NCBI GenBank assembly: GCA_046048295.1
Contig: JBJOGJ010000042.1
Coordinates: 1 to 22,421, forward strand
Reading direction: 5' to 3'
From: CBDCWA01 sp046048295
GTDB taxonomy: Bacteria; Pseudomonadota; Alphaproteobacteria; Rhizobiales; Hyphomicrobiaceae
Length of the DNA: 22,421 bases
Of this stretch, positions 1 through 7,749 are shown piece after piece; positions within the stretch are counted from its first letter, which is position 1; each line of letters begins with the position of its first letter. Below the pieces are notes generated by a model that was given only the letters and a program-made list of their open reading frames with translations, searched no databases and was not told the DNA's origin. The position numbers and the translations under genes are program-made.

Positions 1-110
1 CGAACCAGCCCCCGTATTAGCCGGGAGAAGCGTCCCTTGGCCAAACAAATCGTGCACTAAAGCGGTTAACATTGCTCACTTTGCCGGCACGATCGCCGCG
101 AGCCAAATAG

Positions 111-133
111 CCGGTTAGCGGATCGTTAACCGG
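111..133. promoter_or_regulatory. Palindrome with a CtrA-box-like core upstream of the parA-like gene
   Basis: CCGGTTA (111-117) and TAACCGG (127-133) form a 7-bp inverted repeat. Inside it, 115-130 reads TTAG-N7-TTAAC, one mismatch from the CtrA consensus TTAA-N7-TTAAC of alphaproteobacteria. Another TTAAC lies at 66-70. The element ends about 140 bp before the ATPase start. The sequence match is seen directly; binding by CtrA is an inference, and the palindrome could serve another regulator. Confidence 0.35.
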
Positions 134-271
134 GAAAGCCTGTGCGCACATGGCTGGCGGCGTTGAGAGCGGCCTCAGAATCGGCCCATAGATCGAGCAT
201 GAAGCGGTGCCGTGGCAGGCGCCTGCTACGGCTGGCGCCATTGGCGAACGAACTTCACTCGAGGGCAAATC

Positions 272-1159
272 ATGGCGTATTTTCTGGCGGTTGCCAATCG
301 CAAGGGCGGTGTCGGCAAGTCGACTATCGCGGTCATGCTCGCACATGCTTTTGCCGTGTGGGGCGGCAAGCGCGTGCTCGTTCTCGATCTCGACTCCCAA
401 TGCAACGCCTCGCTGATCCTGATCGGCGGTCAGGGCTGGAGCCTGGCTCGCCGCGAGGAGCGCACCATCGCCGACTACTTCTACGACCTGTTCGACGAGA
501 AGAATCCGAAGGCCAAGGAGTACGTCCAGCACCGGGTCGGCGACGTCCAGGGACTAGACGGCAAGCGGCCACGGATTTCGCTGCTCCCAGGCTCGCTGCT
601 GCTCGAGGACGTCCAGGGCGAATTATTCCTCATGGATTCGAATCAAAGCCGCGACCACGAGGTCGTCGGCCAGCGCGTGCAAGGCAAGCTCGAGCGCCTG
701 CTGCGCCGGTTCGGGGAGCAGTTCGACCTCGTCATCCTCGATTGCCCGCCGGGGCTGTCGTTCGCGGCCCTCGCGGCGCTTCGGGTTGCCGACAAGGTGG
801 TCGTACCGTTCCGCCCGGACTACGTCTCGCAGTTCGCCGTCGACCGCATCGCCCAGCTGATAGAGAACAAGCGCACAAACGATGCCGTCGAGGAGATCCC
901 TTTCGACCGCCGCCGCTACGTCTGCCTCGCCAACTTCGTGCGGAATCAGGACCGCGACCGCTCGCTGATCGACGAGATCGCCCTCTTCCATCCGCTGCTC
1001 GCGACCCAGTTGCCACAGCGCGAGGCCATCGCGAATGCACTGGACTGGGTTGCAGAACCGCAGCCGATAGAGAAGAAATACGGGGAAGCAACCACCGACC
1101 TATCGCGGCTCTACGAGGAACTGGCAACGCACTTCGTGCATGCACAGGCTGCTGAATAG
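272..1159 (+). CDS. ParA/MinD-family ATPase (orphan, no ParB beside it)
   Basis: A 295-aa cytoplasmic P-loop ATPase of the ParA/Soj/MinD superfamily. It carries the deviant Walker A motif KGGVGKST at residues 11-18, the Walker A' stretch LDLDSQ at 39-44 with Asp40 and Asp42, and Walker B LVILDCPPG around 154-162. The reading frame is open further upstream to 212, but the ATG at 272 is preferred because GAGGG lies 6 bases before it and the family begins within a few residues of the P-loop strand. Such ATPases form ATP-dependent dimers that position DNA, chromosomal loci or protein clusters. No parB or parS-like site is visible, so chromosome partitioning is not supported. The next gene starts 30 bp downstream on the same strand and is probably co-transcribed, making it a possible partner or cargo. 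The family is certain; the cellular job is unknown. Confidence 0.85.
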   Translation: MAYFLAVANRKGGVGKSTIAVMLAHAFAVWGGKRVLVLDLDSQCNASLILIGGQGWSLARREERTIADYFYDLFDEKNPKAKEYVQHRVGDVQGLDGKRPRISLLPGSLLLEDVQGELFLMDSNQSRDHEVVGQRVQGKLERLLRRFGEQFDLVILDCPPGLSFAALAALRVADKVVVPFRPDYVSQFAVDRIAQLIENKRTNDAVEEIPFDRRRYVCLANFVRNQDRDRSLIDEIALFHPLLATQLPQREAIANALDWVAEPQPIEKKYGEATTDLSRLYEELATHFVHAQAAE

Positions 1160-1189
1160 AGGCTGCAGACAAGAGGATTGAAGGGAGCG

Positions 1190-1708
1190 ATGGCACGTTC
1201 CGATCAACTCTATCCGGGCGAGCGGTTGAAGCAATTCTTCCGCAACCTGCTCGCCGACGAGCCGGAGATCTCCGCCCCGCTCCGCGAGCGGCTGGTTGAG
1301 AAATTCTCCCGGCCGATCAATTTGATGCGGGTCTGGGCTTATCCCGAGCCGCCAGCAGCCGGCCACACCTACGAGGCGGAGGATCTGCAGGCAGCCGGCG
1401 CGGCGGAGGCGCTGGCTGAGATGGCGCCATGGCCGGAGCCGGATGCGGACAATGGCGCTCCGTCTGCTACCCCGCAACCGCCGTTCAATCCGTTTGCCTT
1501 CAATGCGATCGTCGTCTTCAAGCGCGAAGGCCGGGAAGCACTGATGGCTCAGCTCGAGACCATCTCGAGCGCCGAGAACCTGCGGCGTCTCGCCGACGCC
1601 CAGCATCTCGCCGTCCCGCGCGGACTAGACGCCCCCGCGGACCTGAGGCTTGCCATCCTGAAGGGGGCCGAGCAACGCCTCGCAGACCGCCGCGCCGCCG
1701 GCAGTTGA
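1190..1708 (+). CDS. Conserved-looking protein of unknown function, partner of the ParA-like ATPase
   Basis: A 172-aa soluble protein with no signal peptide or membrane segment. I do not recognise a named family. It has a charged N-terminal part (about 1-50, with the stretch GERLKQFFRNLL), a Pro/Ala-rich linker (about 58-100), and a helical C-terminal part (about 100-172) that opens with PFNPFAFNAIVVF and ends in a run of Ala, Arg and Leu. ATG at 1190 is chosen over the in-frame TTG at 1178 because AAGGGAG sits just before it. It starts 30 bp after the ParA-like gene, which suggests one transcript and a shared function, perhaps as the element the ATPase positions. That role is inference from position only. 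About 100 bp separate it from ruvB. Confidence 0.7.
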   Translation: MARSDQLYPGERLKQFFRNLLADEPEISAPLRERLVEKFSRPINLMRVWAYPEPPAAGHTYEAEDLQAAGAAEALAEMAPWPEPDADNGAPSATPQPPFNPFAFNAIVVFKREGREALMAQLETISSAENLRRLADAQHLAVPRGLDAPADLRLAILKGAEQRLADRRAAGS

Positions 1709-1812
1709 TGTGCGCCGACGGGCGGCGTGAGTCCCGATCACGGCCATGCAGTGTTGTATGCCAAATCGTGATATGAAAGGGCAACGAATCATCCTCTGGC
1801 CGAGGCGCTTCC

Positions 1813-2901
1813 ATGAACGACCGCATCCTCACCGGACAATCCGTCGAGACCGATGCCGCCGATACTTCGATCCGGCCGCAGTCGCTCGGCGATTTCGTCG
1901 GCCAGGAGCAGGCACGCGCCAACCTTCGCGTTTTCATCGAGGCCGCCCGCTCCCGCGGTGATGCCCTCGATCACGTGCTGTTCGCAGGACCGCCCGGCCT
2001 CGGCAAGACGACCCTCGCCCAGATCATGTCGAAAGAGCTTGGCGTCGGCTTCCGCGCCACCTCCGGCCCCGTCATCTCCAAGGCGGGCGACCTCGCCGCA
2101 CTGCTCACCAATCTCGAGGATCGCGACGTCCTGTTCATCGACGAAATTCACCGCCTGAATCCCGCCATCGAGGAAATCCTCTATCCTGCCATGGAGGATT
2201 ACCAGCTCGACCTGATCATCGGCGAGGGGCCGGCTGCACGGTCGGTCAGGATCGATCTTGCCAAATTCACCCTCGTCGGCGCGACGACGAGGGCGGGCCT
2301 GCTCTCGACGCCTCTCCGCGACCGCTTCGGCATCCCGATCCGCCTCAACTTCTACACTGTCGAAGAACTCGAACTCGTGGTGACGCGAGGCGCCCGCCTT
2401 CTCGCGGCTCCTATGGCGCCGGAAGGCGCACGAGAGATTGCGCGCCGCGCGCGGGGCACACCACGTATTGCCGGCCGGCTGCTTCGCCGCGTGCGCGACT
2501 TTGCCGCCGTCGACGGCGCCAAGGTCATCGATGCCGCCGTTGCCGACAAGGCTCTCCGTGCACTGGAGGTCGACAACGAGGGCCTCGACGCGCTCGACCA
2601 CCGCTATCTAAATTGCATTGCGAAGAACTACGAGGGCGGACCGGTAGGCATCGAGACCCTGGCGGCAGCGCTTTCCGAGCCGCGCGACGCACTCGAGGAA
2701 ATCGTCGAACCATACCTGCTGCAACAGGGCTTCATCGGCCGGACACCGCGTGGCCGGGTGCTGACACTCAGGGCCTACCGGCACCTCGGTCTGACTGGAC
2801 CCTCGCGCATGTCAGCACCACAGTTCACGATGTTCGAGAACGATCTCGAAGTTGATCCGGAAGTGCCGTCGACGGATCGCAGCCGGTCGGGCCGGGCATG
2901 A
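1813..2901 (+). CDS. ruvB: Holliday junction branch migration helicase RuvB
   Basis: A 362-aa AAA+ motor that, as a hexamer with RuvA, drives branch migration of Holliday junctions in recombination repair. Seen in the sequence: Walker A GPPGLGKT at 59-66, Walker B VLFIDEIH at 106-113, the sensor region GATTRAG at 156-162, the arginine-finger segment STPLRDRFG at about 165-173, and the C-terminal DNA-binding winged helix ending in GFIGRTPRGR at 306-315. The length is slightly above the usual 340-350, with a longer C-terminal tail. Its stop overlaps the ybgC start (ATGA), so the two are translationally coupled. ruvC and ruvA, often directly upstream in this order, are not in the 1.8 kb before it. 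I see no alphaproteobacterial SOS box (GTTC-N7-GTTC) in the short upstream gap. Confidence 0.97.
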   Translation: MNDRILTGQSVETDAADTSIRPQSLGDFVGQEQARANLRVFIEAARSRGDALDHVLFAGPPGLGKTTLAQIMSKELGVGFRATSGPVISKAGDLAALLTNLEDRDVLFIDEIHRLNPAIEEILYPAMEDYQLDLIIGEGPAARSVRIDLAKFTLVGATTRAGLLSTPLRDRFGIPIRLNFYTVEELELVVTRGARLLAAPMAPEGAREIARRARGTPRIAGRLLRRVRDFAAVDGAKVIDAAVADKALRALEVDNEGLDALDHRYLNCIAKNYEGGPVGIETLAAALSEPRDALEEIVEPYLLQQGFIGRTPRGRVLTLRAYRHLGLTGPSRMSAPQFTMFENDLEVDPEVPSTDRSRSGRA

Positions 2902-3386
2902 CCGTCGACAGCCCCCGGACCTGGCCCGATCTTGCTGGCAGGATCGTCGCGGATGCAGAAGGCCGGCGCCACCACGTGCTTCCCGTCCGCGTCTACTTCG
3001 AGGACACCGACTTCTCGGGGCTCGTCTATCATGCGAGCTACGTCAGGTGGTGCGAGCGTGGGCGATCGGATTTCTTGCGGCTGCTGGGCAACGACCACAG
3101 GGGGCTGATCTCCGGCCAGACGGGTAGCGAGCCGGCGGCCTTCGTCGTCCGGCGCATGAGCTTTGATTTCCGGCGCCCCGCCCGCATCGACGAAGTCCTG
3201 GAGGTCGTGACGCGCACCAATGAGACCGGCGCTGCCCACCTCTTGCTCGACCAGCGGATTATGCGAGATGGTCGCGAGATCGTCACAGCGGAGGTCCAGG
3301 TCGTTCTCGTTTCCGTCAGCGGCAAGCCGCTGAGACTGACCGACGCCATCAAAGCGGCGTTTTCAGCCGACAAGGGTGGCCCATAG
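2898..3386 (+). CDS. ybgC: Tol-Pal-associated acyl-CoA thioesterase YbgC
   Basis: A 162-aa hot-dog-fold thioesterase of the 4-hydroxybenzoyl-CoA thioesterase family. The signature runs VYFEDTDFSGLVYHASYVRW at residues 32-51; Asp38 aligns with the catalytic Asp of the family. YbgC hydrolyses acyl-CoA or acyl-ACP substrates in the cytoplasm and is nearly always the first gene of tol-pal clusters, linking phospholipid metabolism to the envelope machine. The start ATG overlaps the ruvB stop by four bases. The N-terminal ~25 residues before the fold are longer than in E. coli YbgC. A gap of 169 bp follows before tolQ. Confidence 0.93.
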   Translation: MTVDSPRTWPDLAGRIVADAEGRRHHVLPVRVYFEDTDFSGLVYHASYVRWCERGRSDFLRLLGNDHRGLISGQTGSEPAAFVVRRMSFDFRRPARIDEVLEVVTRTNETGAAHLLLDQRIMRDGREIVTAEVQVVLVSVSGKPLRLTDAIKAAFSADKGGP

Positions 3387-3431
3387 GCCACTGGCCGTCG
3401 CCGCGAACCTTGGATCAAGCTCATTCTGTAC

Positions 3432-3456
3432 GACTTATGCGCGCAAGACTTATAAC
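3432..3456 (+). promoter_or_regulatory. Candidate tolQ promoter region: direct repeat with a TATAAC -10-like hexamer
   Basis: GACTTAT occurs twice, at 3432-3438 and 3447-3453, 15 bp apart. The second copy runs into TATAAC (3451-3456), a good -10-like hexamer, but no convincing -35 is seen at 16-18 bp. This is in the only sizeable gap between ybgC and tolQ (3387-3555), so a promoter here would let tolQRA be expressed apart from ruvB-ybgC. The repeated heptamer may be a regulator half-site. Weak evidence. Confidence 0.28.
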
Positions 3457-3555
3457 CTGTCGCAGTTTGGCCACCTTCAATCGCAACAAGCGCCGGTTGT
3501 CGTTTGACGTTGCACGGCAGCAGGCAGGGGACTTCCGGTTCCTGCTCTCACCTCT

Positions 3556-4314
3556 ATGGATACGCGAATGTCGGATGTACTGAAGAGCGGCGTCGGGACT
3601 ACCAGCGGCGTGTCGTTCGTCGAACTTTTCCTGCACGCGCACATCGTCGTGCAGATCGTCATGTTCGGGCTGCTGCTCGCCTCGGTATGGTCGTGGGCGA
3701 TCATCATCGAGAAGTTAATTGCATTCCGGCGCGCTCGTATCGAGGCAGACCGCTTCGAACAGATGTTCTGGTCCGGTCAGTCGCTGGACGAGTTATATGG
3801 CAACCTGGCGCGCGGGCACACGATCGCCATAGGTGCGCTATTTGTTGCAGCCATGCGCGAGTGGAAGCGCTCGGTGGAAGGCAGCATCCGGGCGCTCGGT
3901 GGCATCCAGCTGCGCGTGGAAAAAGTCATGGATGTCACCATCAGTCGCGAGATGGAGCGACTTGAGCGCCGCCTTCTCTTCCTCGCGACGGTCGGATCGA
4001 CGGCGCCATTCGTAGGCCTGTTCGGCACCGTATGGGGCATCATGACGAGCTTCCAGGCCATCGCGTCCTCGAAGAACACCAGCCTCGCTGTCGTTGCGCC
4101 AGGCATCGCAGAAGCCCTATTCGCCACCGCCCTCGGTCTGCTCGCCGCCATCCCAGCCGTCATCTTCTACAACAAATTCTCGGCCGACGCCGCCCGACTT
4201 GGCCAGCGCCTGGAGGCGTTCGCGGACGAGTTCTCGGCCATCGTGTCTCGCCAGATCGACGTCAGCGAGCGTCATCAGCAGAGCGAGCGCGTGCCCGAAG
4301 CAGCAAGGGGTTAG
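3556..4314 (+). CDS. tolQ: Tol-Pal system proton channel subunit TolQ
   Basis: A 252-aa inner-membrane protein of the MotA/TolQ/ExbB family. Three membrane helices are visible, at about residues 30-52, 140-165 and 180-205, with the long cytoplasmic loop between the first two. The second helix carries the conserved stretch GSTAPFVGLFGTVWGIM. With TolR it forms the channel that turns the proton gradient into movement of TolA. The start is uncertain: ATG 3556 lacks a good ribosome binding site, while the in-frame ATG at 3568 has GGATA before it and would remove four residues. The frame closes upstream at 3505-3507, so the true start cannot be far away. tolR follows after 3 bp. Confidence 0.95.
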   Translation: MDTRMSDVLKSGVGTTSGVSFVELFLHAHIVVQIVMFGLLLASVWSWAIIIEKLIAFRRARIEADRFEQMFWSGQSLDELYGNLARGHTIAIGALFVAAMREWKRSVEGSIRALGGIQLRVEKVMDVTISREMERLERRLLFLATVGSTAPFVGLFGTVWGIMTSFQAIASSKNTSLAVVAPGIAEALFATALGLLAAIPAVIFYNKFSADAARLGQRLEAFADEFSAIVSRQIDVSERHQQSERVPEAARG

Positions 4315-4317
4315 AGG

Positions 4318-4785
4318 ATGGGGGCAAGTCTGGGTGGCGGTGGCGGGTATACCGGTCGCAGGCGGCGCGCGAAACGGCATATGCCGATGAGCGAGATAAA
4401 CGTGACGCCGTTCGTCGATGTGATGCTCGTGCTGCTCATCATATTCATGGTGGCGGCACCGCTCCTCACCGCCGGCGTGCCGCTCGAGCTGCCGCAGGCC
4501 ACCGGCAAACCGCTTGAGGCGCAGCAGAACGAGCCGCTCGTCGTATCCGTCACGAGAGATGGAAGCGTCTATCTCGGGCAGGAGGACAGGACCGCCGTGG
4601 CACTCGATGCCCTGGGCCAAAAGCTCCAGGCGATATCGAAGTCGCGCGGTGGGCAGGACGAGCCGATCTTCGTGCGCGGAGACAAGGCGACCGAGTACGG
4701 CGCCATTGCGCGTGTCATGGCCAAGATAAAGGAATCGGGCTTCCGCAAGCTGTCGCTTGTGACCGAGGTCGAAGGTGGGGGGTGA
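4318..4785 (+). CDS. tolR: Tol-Pal system proton channel subunit TolR
   Basis: A 155-aa inner-membrane protein of the ExbD/TolR family: a short cytoplasmic N-terminus rich in Gly and Arg, one transmembrane helix at about 31-51, and a periplasmic domain. The helix starts NVTPFVDVMLVLL; Asp34 is the conserved proton-carrying Asp of the family. The gene starts 3 bp after tolQ, and its last bases carry the ribosome binding site of tolA, so translation of the three is linked. The glycine-rich leader MGASLGGGGG before the helix is unremarkable for alphaproteobacteria. Confidence 0.95.
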   Translation: MGASLGGGGGYTGRRRRAKRHMPMSEINVTPFVDVMLVLLIIFMVAAPLLTAGVPLELPQATGKPLEAQQNEPLVVSVTRDGSVYLGQEDRTAVALDALGQKLQAISKSRGGQDEPIFVRGDKATEYGAIARVMAKIKESGFRKLSLVTEVEGGG

Positions 4786-4791
4786 GAGCCC

Positions 4792-5889
4792 GTGTACTTC
4801 GGGTTTGCCATCTCTGTACTGCTGCACGCCGGGCTTCTCGCCTGGGCGCTCGTCAACATCAGCTCGACACCGCCCTTCAAGATCGGCGGGCCCGAGCCAG
4901 TAGAGGTGGCCCTCATCACTGATGAGGATCTGGTGCGACTCAAGAAGGGGAGCCGACGATCCAAACTACTCGAATCAAAGCAGGCGGAGTCCCAGGAGGG
5001 AAAAGCCGAGAAGCCCGTAAAAAATCCGAAAGCTGCTCCTCCACCACCGCCCGAGTCCTCAGAGCCGCCACCTCCGGAGCCTGCCAGTAGCGAGCCGAAA
5101 CCCGACCCGATCGCCGCCAAGATTGCTGCTCTTGCAAAGCCTGAAGCCGCAAAGCCCGAGCCGCCCAAGCCCGATCCGGCGGAGCTCGCGATGCTCCAGC
5201 GCAAGAAGCAGGCCGAGGCGGAAGCGAAGGCCAAGGCTGAGGCTGAAGCCCGGAAGAAGGCTGACGACGAGGCGAAGAAAAAGGCTGAGGCCGAACGAAA
5301 GCGCAAGCTTGCTGAGGCCAGGAAAAAACGCGAGGCTGAACGCAAGAAGCGGCTCGAGCAGCAGAAGAAGCTTGCGGAGAAGCGGCGCAAGGATGAAGAG
5401 CGGCGCAAGCAGGCTGAAGCCAAGAAGAAGCCCAAGAATTGGGACGACGTGCTCAAGGGGCTGGCCGACAACGACCCGACGCGCAAGGCGGCTGCGGGAG
5501 GCGCCGCTGAGCCGCCGAAGACCGCCACCAGCAACCGGGGAGCGACGGCAGGTGCCGAAGAGGGCGTCGATGACCGCAATACTTCGAGCCAGCGCCTGAT
5601 GATCGGCCTCCTGCTGAAGACCGCCGTCAGCAAGTGCTGGAGCATCAACACCGGCGCAGAAGGCATCCAGAACATCGTCGTGCAGGTCGACATCAAACTC
5701 CGGCCCGACGGGCATCTGGCCAGCGAGCCTGCACTTGTCACGCGCGGGCGCGGCCCGCTGTTCCAAGATGTCGCCAACGCCGCCAAACGGGCGGTGATCG
5801 GATGCGCGCCCTATGACCTGCCGCAGAAATATTACAAAGGCGGATGGGACTATGTGCGGCTGACCTTCGATCCACGAAAGATGTATTGA
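4792..5889 (+). CDS. tolA: Tol-Pal system energy transducer TolA
   Basis: A 365-aa protein with TolA architecture: one N-terminal membrane helix (about 1-20) carrying the S-x3-H signature (Ser8, His12) that contacts TolQ-TolR, a Pro-rich segment (about 80-110), a long Ala/Lys/Glu/Arg-rich helical rod (about 125-225), and a C-terminal globular TonB/TolA-like domain (about 265-365). It spans the periplasm and pulls on TolB/Pal. The start is GTG at 4792, six bases after the tolR stop, with the GGGGGGTGAG site inside the end of tolR. No other start fits the helix. The rod is encoded by biased, repetitive DNA, which creates long false open frames on the opposite strand. Confidence 0.94.
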   Translation: MYFGFAISVLLHAGLLAWALVNISSTPPFKIGGPEPVEVALITDEDLVRLKKGSRRSKLLESKQAESQEGKAEKPVKNPKAAPPPPPESSEPPPPEPASSEPKPDPIAAKIAALAKPEAAKPEPPKPDPAELAMLQRKKQAEAEAKAKAEAEARKKADDEAKKKAEAERKRKLAEARKKREAERKKRLEQQKKLAEKRRKDEERRKQAEAKKKPKNWDDVLKGLADNDPTRKAAAGGAAEPPKTATSNRGATAGAEEGVDDRNTSSQRLMIGLLLKTAVSKCWSINTGAEGIQNIVVQVDIKLRPDGHLASEPALVTRGRGPLFQDVANAAKRAVIGCAPYDLPQKYYKGGWDYVRLTFDPRKMY

Positions 5890-5982
5890 GGACCAATTGA
5901 CCGGATTTTCGTCACGATAGAACAACAAACCATATAACAAGACCTGCACACCGGCAGCAGACCGAAAGCCCCGAAGAATATC

Positions 5983-7326
5983 ATGACACGTGCCAAAACC
6001 CGCCCGACCTTGAGCCGCAGAGAAGCCCTTGCCCTGGGCTCCGGCGCAGCCACGCTCGCATTCCTGTGCCCGGCATTCGCCCAGCAACAGGGCCCGACCG
6101 AGGTGACGATCGACGAGGCGAACCTCAAACCGCGCCCCATCGCCATCCCGACCTTCCTCGGCGACGACCCGCGGCTCGCTGCCGACGTTACCCGGATCGT
6201 GACCGACAACCTCGGCAATTCCGGCCTCTTCAAGCCGCTCGACGAGCGTGCCTTCATCGAGAAGATTGCCAATACGAACGTCGCGCCGCGCTTTGGCGAC
6301 TGGCGTTCCATCGGTGCCGAAGCACTGGTGGTCGGCCGCGTCTGGCGCGACGGCCCTCGCGCCGTCGCCGAATTCCGGCTTTGGGACGTGGTGCTCGGCA
6401 AGCAGCTCACCGGCCAGCAATTCAAGACCGACATCCGCAACTGGCGCCGGATAGGCCACCTGATCGCCGACCAGGTCTACGAGAAGCTGACGCTCGAGAA
6501 GGGCTATTTCGACACGCGGATCGTGTTCATCGATGAGACCGGCCCAAAGGACAAGCGGCGCAAGCGGCTGGCCATTATGGACCAGGACGGAGCCAATGTT
6601 CGTCTCCTTTCGAGCGGCAACGAACTCGTGCTGACCCCGAGATTCAGTCCTACCAACCAGCAGATCACCTACATGTCCTACGCTGGCGGCACTCCTCGCG
6701 TCGTCCTGATGGACCTGGGCTCCGGCCATCGCGAGGTGGTGGGCGACTTCCCAGGAATGACATTCGCGCCGCGCTTCTCCCCCGACGGTCAGCGAATCAT
6801 CATGAGCTTCCAGCAGGGCGGCAGCTCCTCCATCGTCGAAATGGACTTGCGCTCGCGCCAACCGCGACAGCTCACCCAGACCCAGGCGATCGATACCGGA
6901 CCCTGCTACTCGCCTGATGGACGGTTCGTGGTCATAGAATCGGATCGGGACGGTTTCCAGCAGCTCTATCTATTGGGCGCTGACGGTTCCCCGCCCCGGC
7001 GAATCAGCTTTGGCGAGGGCCGCTATTCGACGCCGGTCTGGTCGCCGCGCGGTGACTATATCGCGTTTACGAAACAGTTGGCCGGCCGGTTCCTGATCGG
7101 CGTCATGAAGCCGGATGGGTCGGGCGAGCGAATCTTGACCGATGGCTTCCACAACGAAGGCCCGACCTGGGCGCCCAATGGACGCGTCGTCATGTTCTTC
7201 CGTGATTCTCCCGGCCCCAACGGCGGTCCTCGCCTCTACTCGGCCGACCTGACCGGATATCATGAGCGTCGTATACCCTCGCCGTCCTTCGCATCCGATC
7301 CGGCGTGGTCGCCACTCCTCGGCTGA
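5983..7326 (+). CDS. tolB: Tol-Pal system periplasmic beta-propeller protein TolB
   Basis: A 447-aa periplasmic protein. An N-terminal alpha/beta domain (about 37-170) is followed by a six-bladed propeller built of PD40 repeats with the recurring SPDG-type turns (FSPTNQQ, FSPDGQR, YSPDGRF, WSPRGDY, WAPNGRV, WSPLLG). TolB binds Pal and TolA and shuttles between them. The signal peptide is unusual: it has a twin-arginine motif LSRREAL at 10-16, then a hydrophobic run and an AFA-QQ cleavage site near residue 34, so export by Tat rather than Sec is likely (inference). The gap from tolA is 93 bp; TTGACC at 5897 and TAGAAC at 5918 lie in it but are only 15 bp apart, too weak to call a promoter. Confidence 0.96.
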   Translation: MTRAKTRPTLSRREALALGSGAATLAFLCPAFAQQQGPTEVTIDEANLKPRPIAIPTFLGDDPRLAADVTRIVTDNLGNSGLFKPLDERAFIEKIANTNVAPRFGDWRSIGAEALVVGRVWRDGPRAVAEFRLWDVVLGKQLTGQQFKTDIRNWRRIGHLIADQVYEKLTLEKGYFDTRIVFIDETGPKDKRRKRLAIMDQDGANVRLLSSGNELVLTPRFSPTNQQITYMSYAGGTPRVVLMDLGSGHREVVGDFPGMTFAPRFSPDGQRIIMSFQQGGSSSIVEMDLRSRQPRQLTQTQAIDTGPCYSPDGRFVVIESDRDGFQQLYLLGADGSPPRRISFGEGRYSTPVWSPRGDYIAFTKQLAGRFLIGVMKPDGSGERILTDGFHNEGPTWAPNGRVVMFFRDSPGPNGGPRLYSADLTGYHERRIPSPSFASDPAWSPLLG

Positions 7327-7574
7327 AACACGCAATCATTCCCGCCGCAGACCGCATTTAGACGTCGAGAGACGCAGCAAATGTGGATTCGACGCAACAG
7401 TTTGACGGCGAAATGTATTCAATCCGGGACGTGGCGAGCATTTGCACCACGTGGCAATTCCGCATCAACGATGATGCAAAACTGTGGGCGAGCGCGCTCT
7501 TCGCTTGATCTCGGAACCGGGTGTAGGTACCCACGAAGAGGCATTTGCCGACAAATCAGTTAGGAGAGCAGATC

Positions 7575-7712
7575 ATGCAGGGTGTTAAGGGCGCTATCGT
7601 AATTGCAGCTGTCGTTGCTGCTGTGGCTCTTGGTGCGTGCCGCCGGGAAGTTCCGCACTCGCCGATGAAGCTTGGGGCAGAAGTTCCTGCGACGGTTGAA
7701 GTAGCTCGCTAA
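7575..7712 (+). CDS. Mini-lipoprotein of unknown function, copy 1 (45 aa)
   Basis: A very short gene. AGGAG (7562-7566) lies 8 bases before the ATG. The product has a lysine near the N-terminus, a hydrophobic run of Ala/Val/Ile, and a lipobox LGAC with the lipidated Cys at residue 22, followed by a basic and polar tail with the core EVPHSPMKLGA. After signal peptidase II the mature lipopeptide would be only 24 residues. The second copy starts 37 bp downstream. Across 41 aligned codons I count 22 identical, 14 changed only synonymously and 5 changing the residue, which strongly supports translation and purifying selection. Size and lipobox recall entericidin-type peptides, but the tail is not one I recognise. 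It lies between tolB and pal. Confidence 0.8.
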   Translation: MQGVKGAIVIAAVVAAVALGACRREVPHSPMKLGAEVPATVEVAR

Positions 7713-7749
7713 ATCTGCGACTTCTTTCGACCTAACTAGGAGAAAGACT

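Noticed and set aside
142..1155. 337-codon Arg/Pro-rich plus-strand frame over the ParA-like gene
   Set aside because: It is the shifted frame of the ATPase, with composition typical of out-of-frame GC-rich DNA.
4569..5786. 405-codon open frame on the minus strand opposite tolA
   Set aside because: It is Ser/Ala/Phe-rich and arises from the biased codons of the TolA Ala/Lys/Glu rod; tolA is certain on the plus strand.
5897..5923. TTGACC...TAGAAC as a tolB promoter
   Set aside because: The spacer is 15 bases and the -10 is poor; not enough to call.
5059..6861. 600-codon open frame on the minus strand opposite tolA and tolB
   Set aside because: It spans two certain genes and their gap in antisense, with no family resemblance and no ribosome site; a high-GC artefact.
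7447..7454. CCACGTGG palindrome upstream of the mini-lipoproteins
   Set aside because: Short 8-bp palindromes are common by chance in GC-rich DNA, and no second site or motif family supports it.
7381..7563. 60-codon open frame between tolB and the mini-lipoproteins
   Set aside because: It lacks domain, signal or repeat features; composition is mixed and it ends one base into the ribosome site of copy 1. It could be leader DNA.
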